A model generated the notes under the pieces. The model saw only the letters and a list, made by a program, of their open reading frames with translations, was not told where the DNA came from and searched no databases. 64,000 nucleotides of DNA from Hyphomicrobiales bacterium (GTDB taxonomy: Bacteria; Pseudomonadota; Alphaproteobacteria; Rhizobiales; Rhizobiaceae), in assembly GCA_900471515.1 (NCBI GenBank), contig UCFC01000024.1:62001-126000 (forward strand), given 5' to 3'. Positions 21,678-31,673 of the stretch are shown in pieces. Position 1 is the stretch's first letter; each line of letters begins with the position of its first letter. The translations under genes and the position numbers were made by a program.

Positions 21678-23345
21678 ATGCAGTCCGGTCGGCGTCTTGC
21701 GAGCATGTATGTTCGGGAAGCTTGGCGGCGCGGTACGCGCCGTGCCGCACTTCTGCGTCTGCGCTTCTTTCGGCATGCAATTCCGGTTCCCGAACGGCTG
21801 ATCGTCGCGCCGACGGACCTGAGAGGCATCGATTCCCACGTTGCCGACGAGATCATCGACGGCCGGTTTCCGCTCGCCGGCCGGATGCTGGAAACCGGCG
21901 GAAAGTCTCCCTTCACGCTCAGTCTTCCGTCGCGCGCCTTCGCGATCCGACTCCACAGTTTCGGCTGGCTTCGGCATATGCGGGCCAACAAGAGCGAGCG
22001 CGGCTCGGCCGTCGCCCGCGTGATCGTCGATAGCTGGCTCTCGATCCACGGGAGCCGTATCGAGGGCATCGCCTGGGAGACGGACGTCGTCTCGCAGCGT
22101 GTCATTGCCTGGCTGTCGCATTCTCCTGTCGTGCTGCAGAATGCCGATCGCGGTTTCTATCGCCGTTTCATGAAGTCGCTCGCCTTTCATATCGGCTATC
22201 TGCGCCGCATGGCGCCTTATGCGACCGGCGAGGTCCGCTTCCGGCTCCGCATCGCGCTGGCCATGGCCTCTGTCGCCATGCCGGTGCGCGCTTCGACGCT
22301 GCGGCGGGCAGCCCAGGCGCTCGACCGCGAGTTCGACAGCCAGATTCTGCCGGACGGAGGCCATATCTCCCGCAATCCGCGCATCGGGCTCGAGCTGCTT
22401 CTCGACCTGCTGCCGCTGCGCCAAACCTACGTCAATCTCGGCCATGACCTGCCGCAGAAGCTGATTTCCGGTATCGACCGCATGTACCCTGCCCTGCGCT
22501 TCTTTCGCCATCAGGATGGGGATCTGGCGCTCTTCAACGGCGCGACATCGACGCTGGCGGACGAATTGATGTCCGTATTGCGCTACGACGAGACGGCGGG
22601 CCAGCCGTTCAAGGCGCTGCCGCATTCGCGCTATCAGCGGCTTGCGGCCGGCAAGACGGTGATCATTGCCGATACCGGCCCCCCCTCGCCCAGCTGCTTC
22701 GGAACAGCCCATGCAGGCAGTCTTTCCTTCGAAATGTCCTCCGGCCGCTACCGCTTCATCGTCAATTCCGGATCGCCGAAATTCGCAGGCCAACGCTATG
22801 TCCAGATGGCCCGCACCACGGCTGCCCATTCCACGGTGGTGGTAAACGATACGTCCTCCAGCCGGTTTTCCACCTCGCCTTTTCTGGCGCACATGATGAC
22901 CGAGCCCGTGGAAACGGTTGCTGCCGAGCGGGTGGAGACCGAAGACGGCCGCGAGGGCATCAAGGCGAGGCATGACGGCTATCTCGACATTTTCGGCGTC
23001 ATTCATGAGCGGGAGCTGACGCTGAACGCGGCCGGCTCGATCGTGACCGGCATGGATCGTTTCGTGACGGATGACCGGTATCACAGCGAAGGCCCGCTGC
23101 GGGCGGTTGCCCGCTTCCACATCCATCCCGCCATCGTGCCACGGCAGAACGACACGGAATCCGTGCTGCTGACAGCGCCGGACGGCGAAAGCTGGCTGTT
23201 TTCTTCTCCCGGCAACGAAGTGCTGATCGCGGAGGATATTTTCTTTGCCGACAGCGCCGGCATCAGCAGCTCGGACCAGATCGAGATAGATTTCAATCTG
23301 GCGGAGAAACCCGAAATTCGCTGGTTTCTGTCACGCAAGGGATAG
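21678..23345 (+). CDS. Heparinase II/III family protein
   Basis: 555-residue protein with an N-terminal all-alpha toroid (about 30-330) and a C-terminal beta-sandwich (about 340-550), the layout of heparinase II/III proteins. The block T-A-A-H-S-T-V-V-V-N-D at about residues 388-398 is the conserved family motif. No clear signal peptide is seen, only a basic N terminus. The rsmB-heparinase-purH order is common in Rhizobiaceae, where the substrate of this protein is not known. ATG 21678 has a weak ribosome site; ATG 21705 is an alternative. Confidence 0.87.
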   Translation: MQSGRRLASMYVREAWRRGTRRAALLRLRFFRHAIPVPERLIVAPTDLRGIDSHVADEIIDGRFPLAGRMLETGGKSPFTLSLPSRAFAIRLHSFGWLRHMRANKSERGSAVARVIVDSWLSIHGSRIEGIAWETDVVSQRVIAWLSHSPVVLQNADRGFYRRFMKSLAFHIGYLRRMAPYATGEVRFRLRIALAMASVAMPVRASTLRRAAQALDREFDSQILPDGGHISRNPRIGLELLLDLLPLRQTYVNLGHDLPQKLISGIDRMYPALRFFRHQDGDLALFNGATSTLADELMSVLRYDETAGQPFKALPHSRYQRLAAGKTVIIADTGPPSPSCFGTAHAGSLSFEMSSGRYRFIVNSGSPKFAGQRYVQMARTTAAHSTVVVNDTSSSRFSTSPFLAHMMTEPVETVAAERVETEDGREGIKARHDGYLDIFGVIHERELTLNAAGSIVTGMDRFVTDDRYHSEGPLRAVARFHIHPAIVPRQNDTESVLLTAPDGESWLFSSPGNEVLIAEDIFFADSAGISSSDQIEIDFNLAEKPEIRWFLSRKG

Positions 23346-23540
23346 AGCATTTCCGTCTTCCTTGAATCGCGGCAAGGCTCCGAGTTTCATTCTCACGCAG
23401 TTCCAAACGCAAAACCGCGGCACACTTTTGCTGTAATTGCCCCGGCGGCTGTTTGCGTCGGCTCCAAGCTGTGCTAACGCGGCCTCATCAGAACGTCCCT
23501 TGCCCGGATGTCTCCCGCCAAGCCCGAACGGAGAAGGTTC

Positions 23541-25157
23541 ATGGCCGTTATTTCCAAGAAAATCCCCGCCCCCGACAAGGTCGAGATCAAGACCGCGCTG
23601 CTGTCCGTTTTCGACAAGACCGGTATTATCGAACTTGCCCGCGCGCTTTCGGCGCGCGGCGTGCGACTGCTGTCAACCGGCGGTACCTACAAGGCGATCG
23701 CGGCCGAAGGCCTTGCCGTCACCGACGTTTCGGAGGTGACGCAGTTTCCGGAGATCATGGACGGCCGCGTAAAGACCCTGCATCCCAAGGTGCATGGCGG
23801 CCTGCTGGCGATCCGCGACGATGCCGAACATCAGGAGGCCATGAAGGCGCACGGCATCGACGCTATCGACCTGCTGGTCGTCAACCTCTATCCCTTCGAG
23901 GACGTGCGGGCGGCCGGCGGCGACTATCCGACGACGGTCGAGAACATCGATATTGGCGGCCCCGCAATGATCCGCGCTTCGGCCAAGAACCATGCCTATA
24001 TCACCGTCATCACCGACCCCGCCGATTACGCGGAGCTTGCCGAGCAGCTTTCGGCCGATGCCGGCAAGACGGCCTATGCCTTCCGTCAACGTATGGCAGC
24101 CAAGGCCTATGCCCGCACCGCCGCTTATGATGCCGCCATTTCCAACTGGTTTGCCGAAGCCCTTTCCATCGATACGCCGCGCCACCGCACGATTGGCGGC
24201 GTCTTGAAGGAAGAGATGCGCTACGGTGAAAATCCGCACCAGAAGGCTGCCTTCTATGTGACGGGTGAAAAGCGTCCGGGTGTCTCGACAGCGGTCCTTT
24301 TGCAGGGAAAGCAGCTCTCCTACAACAATATCAACGATACCGACGCGGCCTATGAGCTGGTCGCCGAATTCCTGCCGGAGAAATCGCCGGCCTGTGCCAT
24401 CATCAAGCACGCCAATCCCTGCGGTGTCGCAACCGGCCCGACACTTCTGGAAGCCTACAAGCGGGCGCTCGCCTGCGATTCCGTTTCGGCTTTCGGCGGC
24501 ATCATCGCGCTGAACCAGACGCTGGATGCAGAAACGGCCGAAGAGATCATCAAGCTCTTCACCGAGGTTATTATCGCGCCTGACGTCACCGAAGAAGCCA
24601 AGGCGGTCGTTGCCCGCAAGCCGAACCTGCGCCTGCTCTCGGCAGGCGGCCTGCCGGATGCGCGTGCGGCCGGCATTACTGCCAAGACGGTTTCCGGCGG
24701 CCTGCTCGTCCAGAGCCGCGACAACGGCATGGTCGAGGATCTGGAGCTCAAGGTCGTCACCAAGCGGGCGCCGACGGCCCAGGAGCTCGAAGACATGAAG
24801 TTCGCCTTCAAGGTCGGCAAGCACGTCAAATCGAATGCCGTCGTTTATGCCAAGGACGGCCAGACCGCCGGTATCGGCGCCGGCCAGATGAGCCGCGTCG
24901 ATTCCGCCCGCATCGCGGCGCTGAAGGCCGAGGAAGCGGCCAAGGCGCTTGGTCTTGCAGTCCCGATGACGCATGGTTCGGCAGTCGCCTCCGAGGCCTT
25001 CCTGCCCTTCGCCGACGGTCTTCTGTCCATGATCGCCGCCGGCGCGACCGCAGTCATCCAGCCGGGCGGCTCGATGCGGGATCAGGAAGTCATCGACGCG
25101 GCAAACGAGCACAATGTCGCGATGGTCTTTACCGGCATGCGTCACTTCCGCCACTGA
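23541..25157 (+). CDS. purH: Bifunctional AICAR transformylase / IMP cyclohydrolase
   Basis: Catalyses the last two steps of IMP synthesis. From ATG 23541 (after GGAGAAGG) it is 538 residues. The N-terminal MGS-like IMP cyclohydrolase domain contains S-V-F-D-K-T-G and [10 protein letters not shown]. The AICAR transformylase domain has K-H-A-N-P-C-G around residue 289-295, with the catalytic Lys-His pair. The frame opens 11 codons earlier, but those codons carry the ribosome site. The 195-base gap upstream shows no riboswitch I can recognise. Confidence 0.98.
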   Translation: MAVISKKIPAPDKVEIKTALLSVFDKTGIIELARALSARGVRLLSTGGTYKAIAAEGLAVTDVSEVTQFPEIMDGRVKTLHPKVHGGLLAIRDDAEHQEAMKAHGIDAIDLLVVNLYPFEDVRAAGGDYPTTVENIDIGGPAMIRASAKNHAYITVITDPADYAELAEQLSADAGKTAYAFRQRMAAKAYARTAAYDAAISNWFAEALSIDTPRHRTIGGVLKEEMRYGENPHQKAAFYVTGEKRPGVSTAVLLQGKQLSYNNINDTDAAYELVAEFLPEKSPACAIIKHANPCGVATGPTLLEAYKRALACDSVSAFGGIIALNQTLDAETAEEIIKLFTEVIIAPDVTEEAKAVVARKPNLRLLSAGGLPDARAAGITAKTVSGGLLVQSRDNGMVEDLELKVVTKRAPTAQELEDMKFAFKVGKHVKSNAVVYAKDGQTAGIGAGQMSRVDSARIAALKAEEAAKALGLAVPMTHGSAVASEAFLPFADGLLSMIAAGATAVIQPGGSMRDQEVIDAANEHNVAMVFTGMRHFRH

Positions 25158-25203
25158 GGCGGGACAATCGCTCTATTCCCCGGCTTCCGCGGCCGGGGCA
25201 TGA

Positions 25204-26622
25204 TCAGCGGCGATCCGCCGGATAGGGCGTGCGGATCAGCAGCACCAGGCCTCCGGCCAGGAAGAGGATCAGCGTCGACATGCCGAGATGCGCCGATCCG
25301 GTCAAATAGGTCACGATCGAAAACAAAAGCGTTGCCATGAAGCTCGTGGCGCGGCCGGATAGCGCATAGATGCCGAAGTAACGGCCGGCCTCCTCAAGGC
25401 TGACACTGCGCGCCAGATAGGAACGTGACGAGGCCTGCACCGGGCCGAAAGCCAGACCGATCAGCAGGCCATAGAGGATATAGGCCTTTTCCGCCATCGT
25501 GCCGAAAAGGCCGCCGCTGTCGATATTCGAAAGCGGCATCAGCCCGAAGAATGTGTAGCCGGGGCCGGTGGAAATGATGCCGATCGTCGCCAGCAGCAGC
25601 AGGGTCAGGCTGATAATGACGGTTGCCTTCGAACCTATTCCCTTATCGACGCGGCCGGCAATCAGGCAGCCGAGGATTGCGACCACATTGAGGATGATCC
25701 CGTAAATGCCGATCTCGATCGTCGCCCAGCCGAACATGCCCGCCGCGAAGGCGCCGCCAAGGATCAGCAGGCCGTTGACGCCGTCCTGATAGATCATGCG
25801 GGCGATGAGGAAGGTCAGGATGCCGCGGCGCGCCTTCAGTTCACCGAGCGTATTGCGCAATTCCCTGAGACCGAAGCGTACCGCAAAGCCGAAAGGCAGC
25901 CCCTTGCGGGCATCCGGCGTGAAGAAGAACATCGGCAGGATGAAGATCAGGTACCAGACGGCCGAAATCGGACCGGTGACGCGCGCATCCTCGCCCGTGT
26001 GAGGATCGAGGCCGAACAGCGGATCGAGGCCCAGAACGGTCTTGCCATCTTCCGGGCTGCCGGCCAATAGCGCGACGACGGCAATCAGCACGATCATGCC
26101 GCCGAGATAGCCGAGCCCCCAGGCAGTGTTGGAAAGCTTGCCGACCTCATCCTTGCCGACGAGGCGCGGCATCATGGAATCGTTGAATACGATCGAAAAC
26201 TCCGCCGAGATCGAGGCAAGAATCATGAAGATGACAGGGTAGACAACCGGCGAACCCGGGGCTGCGAACCAGAGGCAGCAGAGGCTGACGATCTTGACGG
26301 CCGCGAAGAAGGCGATCCAGGGTTTGCGCGCGCCTGACTGGTCGGCAATGGAGCCCAGAACGGGAGACAGGATGGCGATGATGACCGAGGAGATGGTCGC
26401 CATGTTGCTCCACGTCGTCTGCGCGGCGACCGGATCGGCCGTCAGCCGCGAGACGAAGTAGGGGCCGAAAATAAACGTCGTGACCACGGTGAAGAAAGGC
26501 TGGGCTGCCCAATCGAAGAGCATCCAGCCCCATATGCCCTTCTCCGTGGCTTTCGGCGGCTGCGTTCCTGTCCAGTCTATGCGATTCAAGCGTCCGCTCC
26601 TTTTTGGGGCGGACTGTCTCAT
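25204..26622 (-). CDS. MFS transporter, UMF1/Atg22-like family
   Basis: 472-residue membrane protein with about twelve hydrophobic segments. The N-terminal W-G-W-M-L-F-D-W-A-A-Q-P-F-F motif and the G-S-I-A-D-Q-S-G-A-R-K-P-W loop are characteristic of the UMF1 (Atg22-like) branch of the major facilitator superfamily. The substrate is unknown. The ATG at 26622 overlaps the stop of the glutamate dehydrogenase gene (ATGA). A TTG at 26589 has a much better ribosome site (AAGGAGC) and may be the true start. Coupling to an amino-acid catabolic gene hints at an amino-acid-related or vacuolar-type substrate, but this is only a guess. Confidence 0.88.
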   Translation of the reverse strand: MRQSAPKRSGRLNRIDWTGTQPPKATEKGIWGWMLFDWAAQPFFTVVTTFIFGPYFVSRLTADPVAAQTTWSNMATISSVIIAILSPVLGSIADQSGARKPWIAFFAAVKIVSLCCLWFAAPGSPVVYPVIFMILASISAEFSIVFNDSMMPRLVGKDEVGKLSNTAWGLGYLGGMIVLIAVVALLAGSPEDGKTVLGLDPLFGLDPHTGEDARVTGPISAVWYLIFILPMFFFTPDARKGLPFGFAVRFGLRELRNTLGELKARRGILTFLIARMIYQDGVNGLLILGGAFAAGMFGWATIEIGIYGIILNVVAILGCLIAGRVDKGIGSKATVIISLTLLLLATIGIISTGPGYTFFGLMPLSNIDSGGLFGTMAEKAYILYGLLIGLAFGPVQASSRSYLARSVSLEEAGRYFGIYALSGRATSFMATLLFSIVTYLTGSAHLGMSTLILFLAGGLVLLIRTPYPADRR

Positions 26623-29600
26623 CTCGCCCGGTCGCGCGCAAGATCGGTGAGGATGCCTGCGGCAACTGTGATGCGTGCGAGGTTCGGATCGGCGCCGTCG
26701 CTGAGGCTAGCGAGCTCCTCGACGATGCGGTTGATGCGCACCCTGTCCTGCGCATGCCAGGCCTGGACCGGCTGCCTTTCCTTGCCGTGATCGGAAAGGG
26801 CGGAGATCACGATATCGCGACGGGCGCTGGCAATCTGATCGATACTGCGGGCAAGGGCGAGGTTTTCGTAGTGGTCGGAGGTGACGATGCGGTTGCCGGC
26901 GGCAAGCAGCCGGCCGACGCGGAAGGTCTGGGTAACGGCAAAGTAGTTCTCCGCCGCACGCGGCAGCGCCTCTCCGGTGCGGGCAGCGATCTGCATGATT
27001 TCAGGCACGAGAGCGAAGGTCGGCAGAGCCGCGATCTCGGCGGCGAGTTTCTCCGGCAGACCGGCCTGCTGGTACTCCTGCTGGCGCGTGGCAACGTCGG
27101 ATCCCGCCTGATCGGCGAAGGAGGGCCTGAGTTTTTTCAGTGTTGCCTGAAGCCGGCTAATAATTTCGGCCATATCGCCCTTGGTCATGCCGGTTTTGAG
27201 CAGCAGCCGTGTCAGCACGGTGAAGCTGCTGCCGATCTCTTCATAGATGCGGTTCTGAACCTCGCCGGAAACCTTGTTGTCCAGAGCATCCGTTTCGCCC
27301 CACAGCCGGTTGAGATCGAAGCCGTCGCGGGCAACGATGGCAGCGCGCACGACTTCCGGAGCAGAGGCTGCGGTCGCGTCCATCATGCTGACGACGAAGC
27401 CCGGTCCGCCGCGATTGATCGCCTCGTTTGCGAGCACCGTCGCGACGATCTCCCGTTTCAGCCGGTGGCTGTCGATGTCGGAGGCGTTGGACCTGTGCAT
27501 CTTCGCCGGGAAGTAATTGAAGAGCGTGTCGACGAAATAGGGATCGTCGGGCAGTTCGCTGGCGATCAGTGCGTCGAAGAGGACGATCTTGGCGTAGGAG
27601 AGCAATACGCCGATCTCGGGGCGTGTCAGCGGCCGGCCGGCCGTATAACGTTCGGACAGGGCGGCATCGTCGGGAAGGGTCTCGACCTTGCGGTTGAGCT
27701 GTCCGGCCGCTTCCAGCACGCTCATGAAACGGCCGAGTTCCAGACCGTTCGCCGTTCCCTTGCGGGCCGTCAGCGAGATCGCCAGGGATTGCAGGTAGTT
27801 GTTGCGCAGCACGAGCGAAGCCACCTCGTCGGTCATGCTGCCGAGAAGCTGGTCGCGCTTGGCGCGGCTGAGCCGCTGTTCGTGCATGGCGTTCGCGAGC
27901 GCAATCTTGATATTGACCTCGACGTCGGACGTATTGACGCCGGCCGAGTTGTCGATGGCGTCGGAGTTGCTGCGTCCGCCCTTCAGCCCGTAGGCAATGC
28001 GGCCCTTCTGCGTGACGCCGAGATTGGCGCCCTCGCCGATCACCTTGGCGCGCACTTCGTCGGCCGTGATGCGGATCGGATCGTTGGCGCGATCGCCGAC
28101 GTCCGTATCGGTTTCCGACGCGGCTTTCACGTAAGTGCCGATGCCGCCGAACCAGAGCAGGTCGACGGGGCTCTTCAAGATCGCCGTCATGATCTCGAAG
28201 GGGGTGGCGACCGCCTTGTCGATTCCGATCGCGGCGACGGCCTCCGGCGTCAGCGTGACCGATTTTGCCGAGCGCGAAATGATCATAGCGCCCTTCGAGA
28301 GCACGGACTTGTCGAAGTCCTGCCAGCTCGAGCGCGGCAGGTTGAACAGGCGCTGACGCTCGGCAAGCGTCCTTTCCATATCCGGATCGGGATCGATGAA
28401 GATGTCGCGATGGTCGAAGGCGGCCAGAAGCCGGATTTTCGGCGACAACAGCATGCCGTTGCCGAAGACGTCGCCGGACATGTCGCCCACGCCGGCCACC
28501 GTAAAGGGCGTCGTCTGGATATCGATGTCCATTTCGCGGAAATGGCGCTTTACGGTCTCCCAGGCGCCGCGCGCGGTGATGCCCATCTTCTTGTGGTCGT
28601 AGCCGGCCGAGCCGCCCGAGGCAAAGGCGTCGTCCAGCCAGAAGCCGGCTTCCTGGGCGAGCGCATTGGCGGTGTCGGAGAAGGTTGCCGTGCCCTTGTC
28701 GGCGGCGACGACGAAATAGGGGTCATCGCCATCGAGACGAACCGTATTGTCCGGCGGGACGATATCGGCGCCGGAAATGTTGTCGGTAATGGACAGCAGC
28801 GTGCGAATATAGGTCTTGTAGGCTTCCCGGCCCGCATTGAAGACCTCCTCGCGGCTGCCGCCGACCGGCAGCTTCTTGGGATAGAAACCGCCTTTCGCGC
28901 CGACAGGCACGATGACGGCATTCTTGACCTGCTGCGCCTTGACGAGCCCCAGAACTTCGGTGCGGTAGTCCTCGGCACGGTCCGACCAGCGCAGGCCGCC
29001 GCGGGCGACGCGGCCGAAACGCAGATGGACACCTTCGACCTCCACGCCATAGACGAAGATTTCGCGGAAAGGCTTCGGTTCCGGCAGGCCATCCGCCAGA
29101 TGCGGGTCGAGCTTGAAGGCGAGCATGGCCTTCGGCGTTCCGTCGGCATTGCGCTGGAAATAATTGGTGCGCAGCGTCGCATCGACGATGTTGACGTAGC
29201 GGCGCAGGATGCGGTCGTCATCCAGGCTCGGCACGTCGGCAAGCTTGGCCTCGATTGCCTCGTGCAGTTCGGCGAGCTTCCTGATCCGCACCTTTTCCGT
29301 AAGCTTGGTATCGAGCGTGTCGTGGAACAGGCGGAAGATCGAGGCCGCGATGACGGGGTATTTGTCGAGCGTCGTGGCGATATAATCCTGCGAATAGGCA
29401 ATGCCGGTCTGGCGCAGATAACGCGCATAGGCACGCAGCACATTCACCTCGCGGGCGGAGAGGCCAGCCGAGAGGATCAGCCGGTTGAAGCTGTCATTGT
29501 CGATCGTGTCGCTGAAAGCGGCGACAAAGGCTTCTTCGAGCGGTGCGCCAAAACGTGCGAGGTCAATGTCCGCACCGCTGCGGGCCTCGAGTTCCATATC

Positions 29601-31397
29601 GTGCAGCACGACCATGTTGATGGCGCCGTCGGCGGCCGGAACTTCGATATCGAAGGTCCGTTCGCTCAGGACGTTGAAGCCGAGGTTTTCCAGGAGAGGC
29701 ACGCGGCGCGACAGCGGCAGCTGCTCGCCGGAATGGAAGATCTTCAGCGACAGGATGCGGCCGCGTTCATCGTCCTGGCGATAGTAGAATTCGATGCGGA
29801 TCGGCTCGCCGGCGGCACATGCGGCAATGTCGGGCAGATCGCCGACTGCTTCATCCGGCGTGAAGGCTTCCTGGAAAGCGTTGCTGACGCCGAGCTTCGG
29901 CGCCTTGGGGCCGGCAAGCATCTCGAAGCGGCTGTCCCAGCGCGCGGTGATCTGACGGATCGTTCCCTCGAGCTTGGCCTGCTGGATACGCGGTGTCTTG
30001 CCGCCGGAGCGGCCGATGATGAAGTGCACACGCGCCACGCCGCCTTCCGGAAAGGCCGGATAATAGGCGGAAACGCGGCCGTCATAGACGGTCTTCAGAT
30101 AGGCGCCGATGCGCTCCCGCACGGTCGAGTCATATTCTTCGCGCGGCACGAAGACGATGACGGAGACGAAACGGTCGAAATGATCGATGCGCGGCAGCAC
30201 GCGCACGCGCGGCCGGTCGGTGAGGTCGTTGATCTGCTCGGCAAAGGCGGCGAGCAGCGGCGTGTCGATCTGGAAGAGGTCGTCGCGCGGATAGGATTCC
30301 AGCGTATTGTCGAGCATGCGCCCCGAGTGGCTCATCGGGTCGAAGCCGAAATGCTCCTTCACCTTTTCGATCTTGGACCGCAGCAGGGGAATTTCACTGG
30401 CAGAGGAAGTGTAGGCGGTCGATGTGAACAGGCCGACGATGCGCAGTTCGCCGGTCACATTGCCCTGCGCATCGAAGCGCTTGACGCCGACATAATCCAT
30501 GTAGGCACGGCGATGGACGATCGATTTCACATTGGCCTTGGTGACGATCAGAAAGTCCGGGCCATCGAGGAAGGCCAGGATTTCCGGCGTCGTCGTCACC
30601 GCGTCCTTGCCGGTGCGCAGAACAAGAACCTCGGGATTGGCAAGAATGCCGAGACCCGTTCCCTTGTCGCGCTCCACCTTCGCATCCGGTCCCTTGCCGG
30701 AATAGACGTAGTCGCGCATGCCGAGGAAGGTGAAGTTCTCGTCACGCAGCCAGGTGAGAAACGCGACCGCCTCGTCGCGGTCGGCCTTCTTGCGGCTGGC
30801 ATTGTAGTTCGAAAGCTCCGCAATCACTTCATCGACGCGCGCAAGCATCGGCTTCCAGTCGGAAACGGCAAGCTCCACCTGCTCAAGCACTGCCTTGATC
30901 CGCTTGATCAGGTCGGCGGCCTGAGAGGGGCTTAGCGGCGAAATGTGAAGCTGGATGTGGCTGACCCGCTTTGCCGGGTCGCTCGGCACATCGGCGGAAT
31001 AGAGTTCCGGAGCCTTGCCGTCTTCCAGGATCAGGATCGGGTGGACCGCCATGAAGATGTCGCGATAGGTGCTGGTCACCTCGCCCATGACGGATTCGTA
31101 GAGGAAGGGCTTGTTGTGATCCGTCACCGAGAGGATGGAGACGGCAACGCCATCGGGTGTGACATCGGCAACAGTGTCGATGCTGACACGCGGCGTCTTG
31201 CCGTTCCAGGCGGCAAGCTCGGATGCCGAGTGTACGGCGGAAAGCGCAAGCATTTCCGGGGTGTAGAGCTCAAGATCGTCGCCGCTTGCCCGGCCGAAGA
31301 GAATTTCGGGGTCGAGATGGGGTTCGCCGGTCGCGGCGGCGATCTTGCGCGCGCTCTCGATCTGCTTTTCCCGTTTCGGATTGTTTCTGGTAGCCAT
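26619..31397 (-). CDS. NAD-specific glutamate dehydrogenase, large (180 kDa) type
   Basis: 1592-residue enzyme that deaminates glutamate to 2-oxoglutarate with NAD. The length and layout match the large bacterial class: long N-terminal regulatory region with ACT-like segments (about 1-700), catalytic Glu/Leu dehydrogenase domain (about 710-1260), and helical C-terminal domain. The substrate-lysine block G-A-K-G-G-F-Y is near residue 836. The Caulobacter relative GdhZ also localises to the division site and affects FtsZ. The gene is followed by an MFS gene with ATGA overlap and is divergent from pdxY. Its composition is uniform with the neighbours. Confidence 0.96.
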   Translation of the reverse strand: MATRNNPKREKQIESARKIAAATGEPHLDPEILFGRASGDDLELYTPEMLALSAVHSASELAAWNGKTPRVSIDTVADVTPDGVAVSILSVTDHNKPFLYESVMGEVTSTYRDIFMAVHPILILEDGKAPELYSADVPSDPAKRVSHIQLHISPLSPSQAADLIKRIKAVLEQVELAVSDWKPMLARVDEVIAELSNYNASRKKADRDEAVAFLTWLRDENFTFLGMRDYVYSGKGPDAKVERDKGTGLGILANPEVLVLRTGKDAVTTTPEILAFLDGPDFLIVTKANVKSIVHRRAYMDYVGVKRFDAQGNVTGELRIVGLFTSTAYTSSASEIPLLRSKIEKVKEHFGFDPMSHSGRMLDNTLESYPRDDLFQIDTPLLAAFAEQINDLTDRPRVRVLPRIDHFDRFVSVIVFVPREEYDSTVRERIGAYLKTVYDGRVSAYYPAFPEGGVARVHFIIGRSGGKTPRIQQAKLEGTIRQITARWDSRFEMLAGPKAPKLGVSNAFQEAFTPDEAVGDLPDIAACAAGEPIRIEFYYRQDDERGRILSLKIFHSGEQLPLSRRVPLLENLGFNVLSERTFDIEVPAADGAINMVVLHDMELEARSGADIDLARFGAPLEEAFVAAFSDTIDNDSFNRLILSAGLSAREVNVLRAYARYLRQTGIAYSQDYIATTLDKYPVIAASIFRLFHDTLDTKLTEKVRIRKLAELHEAIEAKLADVPSLDDDRILRRYVNIVDATLRTNYFQRNADGTPKAMLAFKLDPHLADGLPEPKPFREIFVYGVEVEGVHLRFGRVARGGLRWSDRAEDYRTEVLGLVKAQQVKNAVIVPVGAKGGFYPKKLPVGGSREEVFNAGREAYKTYIRTLLSITDNISGADIVPPDNTVRLDGDDPYFVVAADKGTATFSDTANALAQEAGFWLDDAFASGGSAGYDHKKMGITARGAWETVKRHFREMDIDIQTTPFTVAGVGDMSGDVFGNGMLLSPKIRLLAAFDHRDIFIDPDPDMERTLAERQRLFNLPRSSWQDFDKSVLSKGAMIISRSAKSVTLTPEAVAAIGIDKAVATPFEIMTAILKSPVDLLWFGGIGTYVKAASETDTDVGDRANDPIRITADEVRAKVIGEGANLGVTQKGRIAYGLKGGRSNSDAIDNSAGVNTSDVEVNIKIALANAMHEQRLSRAKRDQLLGSMTDEVASLVLRNNYLQSLAISLTARKGTANGLELGRFMSVLEAAGQLNRKVETLPDDAALSERYTAGRPLTRPEIGVLLSYAKIVLFDALIASELPDDPYFVDTLFNYFPAKMHRSNASDIDSHRLKREIVATVLANEAINRGGPGFVVSMMDATAASAPEVVRAAIVARDGFDLNRLWGETDALDNKVSGEVQNRIYEEIGSSFTVLTRLLLKTGMTKGDMAEIISRLQATLKKLRPSFADQAGSDVATRQQEYQQAGLPEKLAAEIAALPTFALVPEIMQIAARTGEALPRAAENYFAVTQTFRVGRLLAAGNRIVTSDHYENLALARSIDQIASARRDIVISALSDHGKERQPVQAWHAQDRVRINRIVEELASLSDGADPNLARITVAAGILTDLARDRAR

Positions 31398-31673
31398 GAA
31401 TCATCCCCCCGATTGTTCTGATGTGGGCAAGTTAGCAGAAGGTTCTTCGAAAGAATCTTTAAAAGAGGGCTCCGAAAAGCAGTTTTCGTGCTTTTTTGGC
31501 CATGTTGGCGAGAGATTTCGAAAGTTTTTGGGCCGTCTGGCGCCGTTGCGAGAGGAGGTCTCCTTATCCGGCTTTTGTGTCCCGCCGCACATTTCCACGC
31601 TCGCGTGAAGAATGGTTGACAGCGGCTCGTCAAAAAGATCATCAACGGCGGTCGAAATTCGGATTCGGATGCC
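31398..31673. promoter_or_regulatory. Divergent promoter region of the glutamate dehydrogenase and pdxY genes
   Basis: 276 bases with no gene. It contains a dyad TTCTTCGAAAGAA (31443-31455) and a second TTTCGAAA element (about 31515-31523). An AT-rich hairpin AAAAGCA/TGCTTTT (about 31476-31496) followed by T residues reads like a small terminator or attenuator in the pdxY direction. A TTGACA hexamer at about 31617 could be a pdxY -35 box. None of these is proven. Confidence 0.35.

Noticed and set aside
23346..23540. Riboswitch or purine operator upstream of purH
   Set aside because: No recognisable conserved fold or PurR-like palindrome was seen in the gap.
26604..30935. Very long open frame (over 1400 codons) on the + strand
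   Set aside because: It is exactly antisense to the glutamate dehydrogenase gene, has no ribosome site or family likeness, and results from high GC codon bias on the opposite strand.
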